Below are positions 1-5,504 of a stretch of DNA of 5,852 bases, piece after piece; positions within the stretch are counted from its first letter, which is position 1, and each line of letters starts with the position of its first letter. Below the pieces are notes generated by a model. That model was not told where the DNA came from. It worked only from the letters and a program-made list of their open reading frames with translations, and made no database searches. Source of the DNA: JAKORR01 sp964608495. GTDB taxonomy: Bacteria; Armatimonadota; Zipacnadia; Zipacnadales; FEN-943. Both the position numbers and the translations under genes were made by a program. The stretch covers positions 1-5,852 of the forward strand of contig CAZSOQ010000289.1 in NCBI GenBank assembly GCA_964608495.1. Reading direction: 5' to 3'.

Positions 1-727
1 ACCGGCGTTTGAATTCATCGTTGAATTTTCGGGCTATCTCCACCGCCCGCCGCGCCTCCTCCACGCTCACCGGCGGTACCTCGTACCTCCCCCGCGTCGC
101 GAACTGGCTGAGCCACCTCAGGTCCTCATCCATCCCGGCCGGCAGCAGCCCCGGGGCCTTCGCCGCCAGCGCCGCCAGGTCGTGCGTCCTCTCCGGCCGT
201 ATCCCTCTCGCCAGCAGCGCCGCCTTCAGGTACTTCTCGGCGGCCTGCTGCGCATGGAAGGACACACCGCCCGGGTACTTCCCCACGTCCAGGTCGTTCG
301 CCATCCCCCAGTCCTTCTCCGCCCAGCCAACCCAGTTCCGCGTCAGGTCCTCCGGAGTCATCACTCGGTCCCCCCAGTACAGCACTCGCCCCTGCTCCAG
401 CGCCTCCCGCAGCACGGGATCGCCCGCCACCAGCCGCTGCACGAACTCCTCGGTGCTATAGGCATGCACGTCCACGAAGACCGTCACGTCCCTCAGCGCC
501 GCCCGTGCGTCCTCCCTCAGCGCCCCCGCATCCGCGCCCGTCTTCACCACCAGCACGTCGTAGTCGCTCTCCGGCGCCGCTTCGCCACGCACCCGCGAGC
601 CGAACAGGATCACCCAGTCCGGGCCAAGCTCGCCCAGCCGCGATGCGACCAGGGCCACGGCAGCCTCATCCACCTGCTGCTCGTCGGCGACCCGCAAGCC
701 CGTCTCCTCTGCTCTCTCGCTCGCCAT
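1..727 (-). CDS. Fused MNT nucleotidyltransferase-HEPN protein, 3' end cut by the window edge
   Basis: At least 242 residues read from an ATG at 727 to the left edge with no stop. The N-terminal half is a minimal nucleotidyltransferase: ILFGSRVRG, then SDYD, gives a GS-X10-DxD motif (G43, S44, D55, D57), with a third acidic residue at D86 in VFVDV. The C-terminal half (about 124-242) is a HEPN domain: FHAQQAAEKYLKAALL around 157-172, an RX4H motif (R177 to H182, RPERTH), then a THDL element and RYEVP. In the family, MNT proteins transfer nucleotides to partners, and RX4-6H HEPN proteins are often RNases; usually they are two separate genes forming a toxin-antitoxin pair. All key residues of both halves are present. 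A GGGAG at 738-742 lies 10 nt before the ATG. It follows the phosphohydrolase gene by 115 bp on the same strand. Whether it is a self-regulated toxin-antitoxin or a housekeeping NTase is inference. Confidence 0.85.
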   Translation of the reverse strand, partial: MASERAEETGLRVADEQQVDEAAVALVASRLGELGPDWVILFGSRVRGEAAPESDYDVLVVKTGADAGALREDARAALRDVTVFVDVHAYSTEEFVQRLVAGDPVLREALEQGRVLYWGDRVMTPEDLTRNWVGWAEKDWGMANDLDVGKYPGGVSFHAQQAAEKYLKAALLARGIRPERTHDLAALAAKAPGLLPAGMDEDLRWLSQFATRGRYEVPPVSVEEARRAVEIARKFNDEFKRR

Positions 728-842
728 CGCTTCCACGCTCCCAGCGAATCGGCACACCTGGAACCATGGTATGGCGGAACCCGCGCCGCCGCAACCGCAC
801 CGACCAGCCCGACCTCTCGCGCAGCGCCACGCAACCCGCCCC

Positions 843-1643
843 TTAGCACCCGGCGCTCCGCGTCCGGGGCCCTAGCCACCCGCACGGCACCAGCGCGTCC
901 TCATCGCAATCGCTCCCATGGCTGCCGTGCACCTTGCCGTCTTCCCACACCACCTCGTGCTGGCCGTGGTCCGCCAGCACCACCATCCCGTACCCCAGCG
1001 GCCCCAGCGCTTCCCAGGTCGCCGCCAGCCGCCCGTCCGCCCGCGCCAGCGCCTCGGCCGTCTCCTCGGCAGCCGGCCCGTGCGCGTGCAGCACGTCGTC
1101 CGTCCGCCCGAGCTGCGCGATGATGAACGCCGGCCGCTCGTCCCGCGCGATCTGGATCACCCGCTCCGTCACCAGATCGTCATCGTTCTCATCCACGCGC
1201 CCGTTCACGTCCGCGAACCGTGCCAGCAGCTCCCCGCCTGTGTAGCCCGGCTGCCCGCAGCCCGCACTCCCTCTGCCCTCCTCGCGCAGCACGTCGAACA
1301 GCGTCTCGCACTGGAAGTCGTCGCTGAAGGCCCCGACGCCGTGCACCTCCGGTCCCACTCCGGTCACCATCGTCGCGAAGTTCACGGGCGTGATGGTCGG
1401 CATCACGGCCCGCAGCGCCACACCCGAGCCCTCCACCAGCCCCCTGACGAAGGGCATCCTTTCGCGCCATCGCCGCCATATCGCCAGCCCCACCGCGTCC
1501 GGCGCGATGACTGCCAGTCGCTCGGCGCCGCCCAAGGTCGCCAGCATCTCCTCGATCACCGGCCCGACTGCCTGCGCGGGCGCCCTCACGCCCAGGCACG
1601 CAGCCACGGTCGGCGCCACAGCGGTCATCGGGTATTGCTTCAC
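843..1643 (-). CDS. Alkaline phosphatase superfamily phosphohydrolase/phosphodiesterase
   Basis: A 266-residue protein without an obvious signal peptide, so probably cytoplasmic. Visible metal-site and nucleophile pattern of the alkaline phosphatase/nucleotide pyrophosphatase superfamily: D49 in VIAPDAVG; T85 in TITPVNFA as likely nucleophile, followed by TGVGPEVHGV; D182/D183 and H186 in RTDDVLHAHG; D225-H226 in LADHGQ; H242 in HGSHGSD. The family hydrolyses phosphomonoesters or diesters using two metal ions; the substrate cannot be read from sequence. The N-terminal APTVAACLGVRAPAQA resembles an element that in many relatives lies after the last metal ligand. The start is GTG at 1643, chosen because GGGAGGG lies 7 nt upstream; the next in-frame ATG (residue 6) lacks such spacing. 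Stop is TAA. It is divergent from the pilin-like gene and may be cotranscribed with the downstream MNT-HEPN gene. Confidence 0.85.
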   Translation of the reverse strand: MKQYPMTAVAPTVAACLGVRAPAQAVGPVIEEMLATLGGAERLAVIAPDAVGLAIWRRWRERMPFVRGLVEGSGVALRAVMPTITPVNFATMVTGVGPEVHGVGAFSDDFQCETLFDVLREEGRGSAGCGQPGYTGGELLARFADVNGRVDENDDDLVTERVIQIARDERPAFIIAQLGRTDDVLHAHGPAAEETAEALARADGRLAATWEALGPLGYGMVVLADHGQHEVVWEDGKVHGSHGSDCDEDALVPCGWLGPRTRSAGC

Positions 1644-1650
1644 GGGCTGT

Positions 1651-1657
1651 CCCTCCC
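1651..1657 (-). promoter_or_regulatory. Shine-Dalgarno site fixing the GTG start of the phosphohydrolase
   Basis: Read on the minus strand the bases are GGGAGGG, 7 nt upstream of GTG at 1643. This spacing supports the GTG rather than the ATG five codons downstream. Confidence 0.6.
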
Positions 1658-1681
1658 ATCTGCGCGGGTTGCGCGCGAACC

Positions 1682-1707
1682 ATCATAGCGCGCCGAAGCT
1701 CCTTCAA
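1682..1707 (-). promoter_or_regulatory. Possible sigma-70-like promoter for the phosphohydrolase
   Basis: On the minus strand a TATGAT (1682-1687) matches five of six positions of a -10 box, with TTGAAG (1702-1707) as a candidate -35. The spacer is 14 nt, shorter than the usual 16-18, which weakens the call. Transcription would begin about 30 nt before the GTG start. Two GCGCGC blocks (1671-1676 and 1688-1693) flank the -10 and could form a dyad. I see no equally good promoter for the divergent pilin-like gene. Confidence 0.25.
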
Positions 1708-1738
1708 GACAGCACGCTCTAGGCGACAGAGACGCGCC

Positions 1739-2509
1739 ATGCGACAGGCTCCCGGCAGGTTCCCTCAATCCCACGGCCGCGGGTCCCCACCGGCCCTGCC
1801 CGGCCCGCGTCGCGCCGCCTTCACCCTCGTCGAGCTCCTGGTCGTCATCGGCATCATCGCGCTTCTCGCGGCCCTTCTCTTCCCGGTGTTCAACTCGGCC
1901 CGCGGCGCCGCCCGCAGGAGCGCCTGCCAGTCGAACCTGCGCCAGCTCCTACTCGCCGCCTCGCTTTACGCCACGGATCACGACGACCTGTGGCCCCGTC
2001 AGAGTCTCCAACTCATGAAGTCCTTCGAGGCCGCCCTCGACGCCGAACCCGCGCCCCATCTCGTCGGCGACATCGCCGGCCTGCTCTGGATCAGCCAGCT
2101 CCAGCCCTACCTGCGCAGCGCCCCGATCCTCACCTGCCCGTCCGCGAAGCCCTCCGCCACCACCTACGTCAACGACCTGCCCGTCCACTACGGCATCAAC
2201 ATGACCCTGTGCGACCTGCACGAAGGCTGGCTGCCCGCCGACTACTCGCCCTGCACCGTCTTCCTCTTCGCCGACTTCCCGGGCCCGTGGTCGAGCGAGA
2301 TGAAGGGGGACCGCCTGATGATCGCCTACCCGGGCTTCACGATGCACGACTACGCGCGGAGCCTGGGCGCTGGCGGCCGCGGACCCACCGAGGCCGATCT
2401 GCGGCACCCCGGCGGCTCGGATGTGGCGTACTGCGACGGGCATGTGAAGCTGCACAACCCGGACTACATCCTGGAGCATCTGCGCGTCCTGCCCGGGCCG
2501 GGCGAGTGA
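1739..2509 (+). CDS. Prepilin-type N-terminal domain, H-X9-DG family protein
   Basis: A 256-residue protein with a basic leader (residues 1-27, ending GPRRAA) followed by FTLVELLVVIGIIALLAALLFPVF, the type IV pilin / type II secretion pseudopilin helix, with Glu at +5 (E32). Prepilin peptidase would cut after A27; Gly is the usual residue there, so Ala is a variant. After the helix come SACQSNLRQLLLAA and SLYATDHDDLWP, then a globular domain with four cysteines (C133, C157, C171, C232 approximately). The C-terminus carries H223 followed nine residues later by D233-G234 (SDVAYCDGHV), the H-X9-DG motif common in large paralogous families of Armatimonadota and Planctomycetota. These are presumed secreted or envelope-anchored; their function is largely unknown. 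No strong Shine-Dalgarno is seen before the ATG. It ends 26 bp from the convergent gene, with no clear terminator hairpin between. Confidence 0.88.
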   Translation: MRQAPGRFPQSHGRGSPPALPGPRRAAFTLVELLVVIGIIALLAALLFPVFNSARGAARRSACQSNLRQLLLAASLYATDHDDLWPRQSLQLMKSFEAALDAEPAPHLVGDIAGLLWISQLQPYLRSAPILTCPSAKPSATTYVNDLPVHYGINMTLCDLHEGWLPADYSPCTVFLFADFPGPWSSEMKGDRLMIAYPGFTMHDYARSLGAGGRGPTEADLRHPGGSDVAYCDGHVKLHNPDYILEHLRVLPGPGE

Positions 2510-2535
2510 GCCACCGCAGGCCGCGATCCGCGCCG

Positions 2536-3003
2536 TCACTGCCGCGCCAGTGAATGCCTACGCATCTCACACCGCGTCAGCGCCAGCTCCGCGCCTCGCT
2601 CCAGTTCGTTCAGATGCCCGCAGTTCGCGCACTTCGCCACCGGCCGGTAGTCGCCCATACCCTTGGGCCCACGCCACACCTTCGTCGTGCCATACTTCGC
2701 CAGGTACCGTCCCCGCGCGTACACGATGCCCACCACCGCCATCCCGATCAGCAGCGCCATCGCCACCGGCAACCACACCACGAAGCCCACGCCCGAGGCC
2801 AGGAGCAGCCAGCCCGTCAGCCGCTGCGTCTCGTACCAGATACCCTTGTCGGCGTAGGTCCAGGACAGGCGCATGCCGGCCCAGGGGTTGGGCCTCGGCG
2901 GCCTCACGGCGAAGTACAGCCCCATGGCCACCAGGATCGCCGCGCCCAGGAGACCCGGCACGAACAGGTAGCCCGGGAAGACAAAGGGGTCCGGCTCAGG
3001 CAT
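2536..3003 (-). CDS. SdpI/YfhL-like small membrane protein with Cys-rich C-terminal tail
   Basis: A 155-residue protein. Hydrophobic stretches lie at about 10-32 and 62-96 (one long or two close helices). Between them NPWAGMRLSWTYADKGIW (39-56) matches the signature of the SdpI/YfhL C-terminal domain (pattern N-P-x-x-G-x-R, then an aromatic and W). Family members are integral membrane proteins; Bacillus SdpI gives immunity to the SdpC toxin, but most homologues have no known role. After the last helix a cytosolic tail holds CANCGH (C125, C128) and later C145 and H150, which could bind zinc as a CCCH half-ribbon; that is inference. Start ATG is supported by AGGAGGG at 3012-3018, 8 nt upstream. 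It lies 46 bp after the next membrane gene on the same strand, so a two-gene operon is likely. No matching Sdp toxin gene is visible. Confidence 0.7.
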   Translation of the reverse strand: MPEPDPFVFPGYLFVPGLLGAAILVAMGLYFAVRPPRPNPWAGMRLSWTYADKGIWYETQRLTGWLLLASGVGFVVWLPVAMALLIGMAVVGIVYARGRYLAKYGTTKVWRGPKGMGDYRPVAKCANCGHLNELERGAELALTRCEMRRHSLARQ

Positions 3004-3049
3004 CGCGGTTGCCCTCCTGCGCCCAGCCTACCGTCCCGGCGAGGCCCTG

Positions 3050-3499
3050 TCACGCCGCGCGAGCACGCCCCGTCTGGGCCCCACGCACTGCGCGGCGCCG
3101 GCGGGCCATGACGCTCTCCAGCGCGCCCCCCGCGACCCCGCCGATGAATAGGGCCGCCACGAGGCCCTGCCGCGGCGGCACGCCGAACACGACGTTGCTG
3201 ACGAGTGCCAGCGCTATCGCGGCCATCAGGCCGACCGCGAACTCGTGGCCCAGTCGAGCCGACACGAGGCCCAGAACCGCCCCCAGGAGAAGGCCCGAGG
3301 CCACCATCGCCAGCGACCAGGCCAGCAAGCTCTCGGCCCTCGGTATCCCGAGGGGCGCCAGTTCCGCCTCCAGAGCGCGCGCCGGTCCCGTCGCACTCCA
3401 CGCCACCCAGGCCACCGTCACGATGGTCGCGTAGGCGACGGCCGAGGCGATCCGCGCCCGGGGATCCTCGGGCTCCACCACCCTTCGACGCTCGTCCAT
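3050..3499 (-). CDS. Hypothetical four-helix membrane protein
   Basis: A 149-residue protein I do not recognise. It starts with a charged cytosolic segment (MDERRRVVEPEDPRAR), followed by hydrophobic segments at about 17-38, 57-81, 87-108 and 112-130, and ends in an Arg-rich tail (ARRRRAVRGAQTGRARAA). No catalytic or binding motif is evident. A longer reading starting at 3544 exists, but the ATG at 3499 has AGAGGAGGA (3507-3515) with 7 nt spacing, so I chose it. It is the first gene of the probable operon with the SdpI-like gene 46 bp downstream. It is transcribed away from the small ORF and terminase on the plus strand. The identification as a real gene rests on the strong ribosome site, the coherent helices and the operon position. 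Confidence 0.65.
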   Translation of the reverse strand: MDERRRVVEPEDPRARIASAVAYATIVTVAWVAWSATGPARALEAELAPLGIPRAESLLAWSLAMVASGLLLGAVLGLVSARLGHEFAVGLMAAIALALVSNVVFGVPPRQGLVAALFIGGVAGGALESVMARRRRAVRGAQTGRARAA

Positions 3500-3506
3500 G
3501 CTCAGA

Positions 3507-3515
3507 TCCTCCTCT
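3507..3515 (-). promoter_or_regulatory. Strong Shine-Dalgarno site fixing the start at 3499
   Basis: The minus strand reads AGAGGAGGA, ending 7 nt before ATG at 3499. It argues against the upstream ATG at 3544, which would put this site inside the coding region. Confidence 0.7.
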
Positions 3516-3569
3516 CGCTGCCGGCTAAGGAGACCCCGGCGCAACCCGACTGCTCACGAGGTCACGCCA

Positions 3570-3659
3570 ATGCTAGACCAACGCAGGCTGCTCGTCACAC
3601 TGGCTTCCCTGGCCCTTGCGGGGGTGCTCCTGCTCGCGGGCGCCAGGCCGGTGTGGTGA
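3570..3659 (+). CDS. Possible 29-residue single-helix membrane peptide
   Basis: ATG to TGA gives 29 residues: a short charged start (MLDQRR), a hydrophobic run LLVTLASLALAGVLLLAG of membrane-spanning length, then ARPVW. GAGGT at 3558-3562 lies 7 nt before the ATG, a good Shine-Dalgarno site. The charged-N-terminus-then-helix layout resembles small membrane peptides or an uncleaved signal sequence. It lies between the divergent membrane operon and the terminase. I recognise no family. It could also be the start of a gene since broken, or a chance reading in GC-rich DNA. Confidence 0.4.
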   Translation: MLDQRRLLVTLASLALAGVLLLAGARPVW

Positions 3660-3677
3660 TCCCGCGCCCGAGCCCCC

Positions 3678-3700
3678 CGCCAGGCCGGTGCCCCGGCCTG
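3678..3700 (+). repeat. Hairpin with a nearby 13-bp direct repeat
   Basis: CAGGCCGG (3681-3688) and CCGGCCTG (3693-3700) form a perfect 8-bp stem with loop TGCC. The 13-mer CGCCAGGCCGGTG at 3678-3690 also occurs at 3641-3653, inside the end of the small ORF. No T-run follows, so a classical intrinsic terminator is not supported. It sits between the small ORF and the terminase start. Confidence 0.5.
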
Positions 3701-3751
3701 CCCGAGACCCTAGGCCTCTGGAGAAGGCGGTCATGCGACCCTGAACATGCT

Positions 3752-5113
3752 ATGCCAGACCACAGCGTCCATCAAGTTACCTTCCGCGCCCATGCCAAGC
3801 AGCTCGCCTTCCTGCGCAGCCAGGCCCGCCTGGTGGCCCTCGTCGGCGGCGCCGGCTCGGGCAAGACCACCGCCGGCGTCGTCTGGTCCCTCATGCGCGC
3901 CGTCACCTGGCCCGGCTCGCGGGGCATGATGATCGCCCGCTCCTACCCCCAACTCAAGCAGTCACTGCTCGTCGAGCTCGAGCGCTGGGCCCACGAGGCC
4001 CGGCTCGACCTGCGCTGGCGCTTCAACCGCCAGGACATGGAGGTGCAACTGCCCAACGGCTCGCGCTTCTGGCTGCGGTCGGCGGACCGCCCCGAGAGCC
4101 TGCTGGGCGCCGACCTGGCCTGGGTCTACGGCGACGAGGTCGCCCTGTGGGAGGAGAACGCCTTCAAGTACACCCTCTCGCGCCTGCGCCAGCCGGGCTT
4201 CCACCAGCAGGCCGCCTTCACTTTCACCCCCAAGGGCCGGAACTGGGCCTTCGACGTGTTCGGCCGACCCAGGGCCGACGTCGAGGCCATCCGCTGCTCC
4301 ACGCGCGAGAATCCGCACCTGGACCCGTCCTTCGTCCACATGCTCGAAGCCCAGTATGGCGACACGCCCTTCGCGCGGCAGGAGATAGATGGCGACTTCG
4401 TGAGCTTCGAGGGGTTGGTGTATCCACAGTTCAACGAGCTGGCGCACGTACGGCCGCTGCCCGAGGAGTGGCGCGTCACGCGCGTCGTAGCCGGCGTGGA
4501 CTGGGGCTACACCTCGCCGGGCGCGATCGTCGTCCTCGCCGCCCTTGCGCCCACTGCCGCCACGCACGCGGACGGGACGCCCGCCATACCCTCTGGCCCC
4601 GCCGCGAGTGTGGCGTTTTCTGGGGAGGGGGTCTGGGGGAAACCCTCTTGGCAACCGAAAGAGGGGTCCCCCCAGGGCAGTTCCGCTCTCTGGGCGGTTG
4701 ACGAAGTCTACGCGCGGCAGGTGCCACCGGTCGGGCCGGGCGAGTGCTGGGTCAGCATCGCCCACCGCCTGCAGGAGCGATGGGGGATAGAGGCCTTCTA
4801 CTGCGACCCGTCCGAGCCGGCGAACATTGCGGCGCTCGCGCGCGAAGGCCTGCCGGCCGCGGCGGGCGACAACTCAGTGGAGCCGGGCATCGCGCGGGTC
4901 GCGGCGCTGCTGTCGGCGGGGCAGTTGGCCGTGGCACCCTCGTGCCCAAACCTCATAGACGAGTTCACCCGCTACGCCTACGAGGTGGACCGGGACGGCA
5001 GGGCGACGGGACGAGTGCTCAAGGCCTTCGACCACGCCCTGGACGCCCTGAGGTACGCCGTCGTGGGCCTCCAGTCGCGCCCAACACCGCGAACCTTCGT
5101 GCAAACTGCGTGA
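3752..5113 (+). CDS. terL: Phage terminase large subunit (ATPase and nuclease)
   Basis: A 453-residue DNA-packaging motor and endonuclease; phage large terminases are typically 400-600 residues. The ATPase domain has Walker A GGAGSGKT (32-39), Walker B LAWVYGDE (D128, catalytic E129) and a coupling-like TFTPKG (157-162). The RNase H-like nuclease domain has three acidic positions: D250 in VAGVDWGYTS, D352 in FYCDPSEP, and D427 in AFDHALDALRYAV. All are intact, so the protein may be functional. Between two nuclease strands, residues about 266-311 form a low-complexity Pro/Gly/Ala insertion. ATG at 3752 lies just before the expected N-terminal FRAHAKQLAFL; the frame stays open upstream to about 3245 but that part is Pro/Arg-rich and overlaps minus-strand genes. 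No good ribosome site is visible. No small terminase or portal gene adjoins it, so it may be an orphan or prophage remnant. Confidence 0.92.
   Translation: MPDHSVHQVTFRAHAKQLAFLRSQARLVALVGGAGSGKTTAGVVWSLMRAVTWPGSRGMMIARSYPQLKQSLLVELERWAHEARLDLRWRFNRQDMEVQLPNGSRFWLRSADRPESLLGADLAWVYGDEVALWEENAFKYTLSRLRQPGFHQQAAFTFTPKGRNWAFDVFGRPRADVEAIRCSTRENPHLDPSFVHMLEAQYGDTPFARQEIDGDFVSFEGLVYPQFNELAHVRPLPEEWRVTRVVAGVDWGYTSPGAIVVLAALAPTAATHADGTPAIPSGPAASVAFSGEGVWGKPSWQPKEGSPQGSSALWAVDEVYARQVPPVGPGECWVSIAHRLQERWGIEAFYCDPSEPANIAALAREGLPAAAGDNSVEPGIARVAALLSAGQLAVAPSCPNLIDEFTRYAYEVDRDGRATGRVLKAFDHALDALRYAVVGLQSRPTPRTFVQTA
4547..4684 (+). repeat. In-frame palindrome-containing insertion inside the terminase nuclease domain
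   Basis: The core is an imperfect inverted repeat: CTGGGGGAAACCCTCTT (4633-4649) and AAGAGGGGTCCCCCCAG (4659-4675) pair at 15 of 17 positions around a 9-nt loop. It codes for terminase residues about 294-308 within a longer insertion (about 266-311) between the strand ending IVVLAAL and the strand LWAVDEVY, where relatives normally have a short turn. The frame is kept. The exact borders are inferred from where terminase-like sequence stops and resumes. It resembles coding-region palindromic repeat elements known from Rickettsia, but the family cannot be named from this copy. Confidence 0.6.
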
Positions 5114-5166
5114 GCGGGACGAGCAAAGGCAGCGGAACGGCGAAGGAAGGAAAGGCAGGAAACACC

Positions 5167-5238
5167 GCGGGGCTCTGCCCCGCACCTCGCAGGGGCCGAG
5201 GGCCCCTGACCCCATGACTCGCGGCGGGGGTGCGAGGT
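5167..5238. repeat. Tandem GC-rich hairpins inside a larger dyad (REP-like)
   Basis: First hairpin: GCGGGGC/GCCCCGC, 7 bp perfect, loop TCT (5167-5183). Second: CAGGGGCC/GGCCCCTG, 8 bp perfect, loop GAG (5190-5208). In addition ACCTCGCA (5184-5191) is the exact reverse complement of TGCGAGGT (5231-5238), which would enclose the second hairpin as an alternative fold. Paired 'ggggctctgcccc'-style hairpins are a common form of dispersed repeat in GC-rich bacterial genomes. Its place 54 nt after the terminase stop would also suit transcript termination, but no T-run follows. Confidence 0.6.
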
Positions 5239-5245
5239 AAGGCGG

Positions 5246-5264
5246 GCACGCATCGGCCGCGTGC
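5246..5264. repeat. Short stem-loop
   Basis: GCACGC (5246-5251) and GCGTGC (5259-5264) form a 6-bp stem with a 7-nt loop. Weak on its own in DNA this GC-rich; listed because it lies between two stronger repeat blocks. Confidence 0.3.
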
Positions 5265-5309
5265 GACGGGCTGGGCGGCGCGGTGCGCTGTGCGGTGCAC
5301 GACTCCAAA

Positions 5310-5364
5310 TGGCCCGCGTAAGATGGGCGCTGCAGAAACCGCAGCGCCTCACTTCCGCGGGCCA
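5310..5364. repeat. Long near-continuous palindrome (24-nt arms, 7-nt loop)
   Basis: The inner stem GGCGCTGC (5326-5333) / GCAGCGCC (5341-5348) is perfect with loop AGAAACC. The outer stem TGGCCCGCG (5310-5318) / CGCGGGCCA (5356-5364) is also perfect. Between them three further pairs form (5320-5322 with 5352-5354) plus one G-T pair. In total 20 Watson-Crick pairs and one G-T pair out of 24 positions. Such a long arm is unlikely by chance. No transposase or attC core bases are seen. Confidence 0.7.
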
Positions 5365-5403
5365 AAGGGCGCCACGGGCGCCGTCACGGCGCCCGTGACC
5401 CTT
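5365..5403. repeat. Large hairpin abutting the preceding palindrome
   Basis: CACGGGCGCCG (5373-5383) and CGGCGCCCGTG (5387-5397) pair perfectly over 11 bp with loop TCA. An outer AAGGG (5365-5369) / CCCTT (5399-5403) adds five pairs across a small asymmetric bulge. It begins at the base right after the palindrome ending at 5364. A stem this stable could end transcription, but no T-run follows it on either strand. Confidence 0.65.
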
Positions 5404-5491
5404 CCCGCTACCGCTCTGACCAGAGACGTACTCGCATAGAAGGGATGGCCGCGTGGTCGCGGAAGATGCTAGCCGCCGTATGCCGCCCGGT

Positions 5492-5495
5492 AGGA
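5492..5495 (+). promoter_or_regulatory. Candidate Shine-Dalgarno site for ATG at 5505
   Basis: AGGA lies 9 nt before the in-frame ATG at 5505. The earlier in-frame ATG at 5445 has only AAGGG directly touching it, too close to work, so 5505 is the preferred start. Confidence 0.35.
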
Positions 5496-5504
5496 ATCAG
5501 TCAG

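Larger units (their letters stand above)
5114..5444. other. Gene-free stretch rich in inverted repeats
   Basis: No credible coding region on either strand: open frames here shift through hairpins, lack domain-like sequence and overlap the terminase in antisense. It begins with a purine-rich run (about 5130-5163) and then holds stem-loops at 5167-5183, 5190-5208, 5246-5264, 5310-5364 and 5365-5403, several described separately. It could be a repeat array, a structured RNA, or the termination region of the terminase transcript. Confidence 0.7.

Noticed and set aside
9..1688. Long plus-strand open frames opposite the MNT-HEPN and phosphohydrolase genes
   Set aside because: Their translations are Pro/Arg/Ser/His-rich with no domain, while the minus strand shows complete catalytic motifs across the same bases. 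High GC keeps antisense frames open.
3733..3744. Mini-gene ATG CGA CCC TGA just before the terminase
   Set aside because: A three-codon frame with no conserved context; start-stop pairs this short are expected by chance.
3245..3751. Upstream extension of the terminase frame to an ATG at 3245
   Set aside because: The extra 169 residues are low-complexity Pro/Arg/His-rich and overlap the minus-strand membrane gene, which has its own strong ribosome site. TerL-like sequence begins just after 3752.
3962..4765. Long minus-strand frame inside the terminase
   Set aside because: It is the antisense shadow of a gene with intact Walker and nuclease motifs and has no recognisable domain of its own.
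5310..5364. Integron attC site
   Set aside because: It is a palindrome of suitable size, but the required GTTRRRY / RYYYAAC core sites are not present at its ends, and no integrase or cassette is visible.
4978..5365. Minus-strand frames across the terminase 3' end and repeat region
   Set aside because: They read through the hairpins and the antisense of the terminase, with Arg/Pro/Ser-rich composition and no ribosome site; not supported as genes.
5365..5403. Classical Rho-independent terminator
   Set aside because: The stem is strong, but neither strand has the T-run that should follow directly. Kept only as a hairpin.
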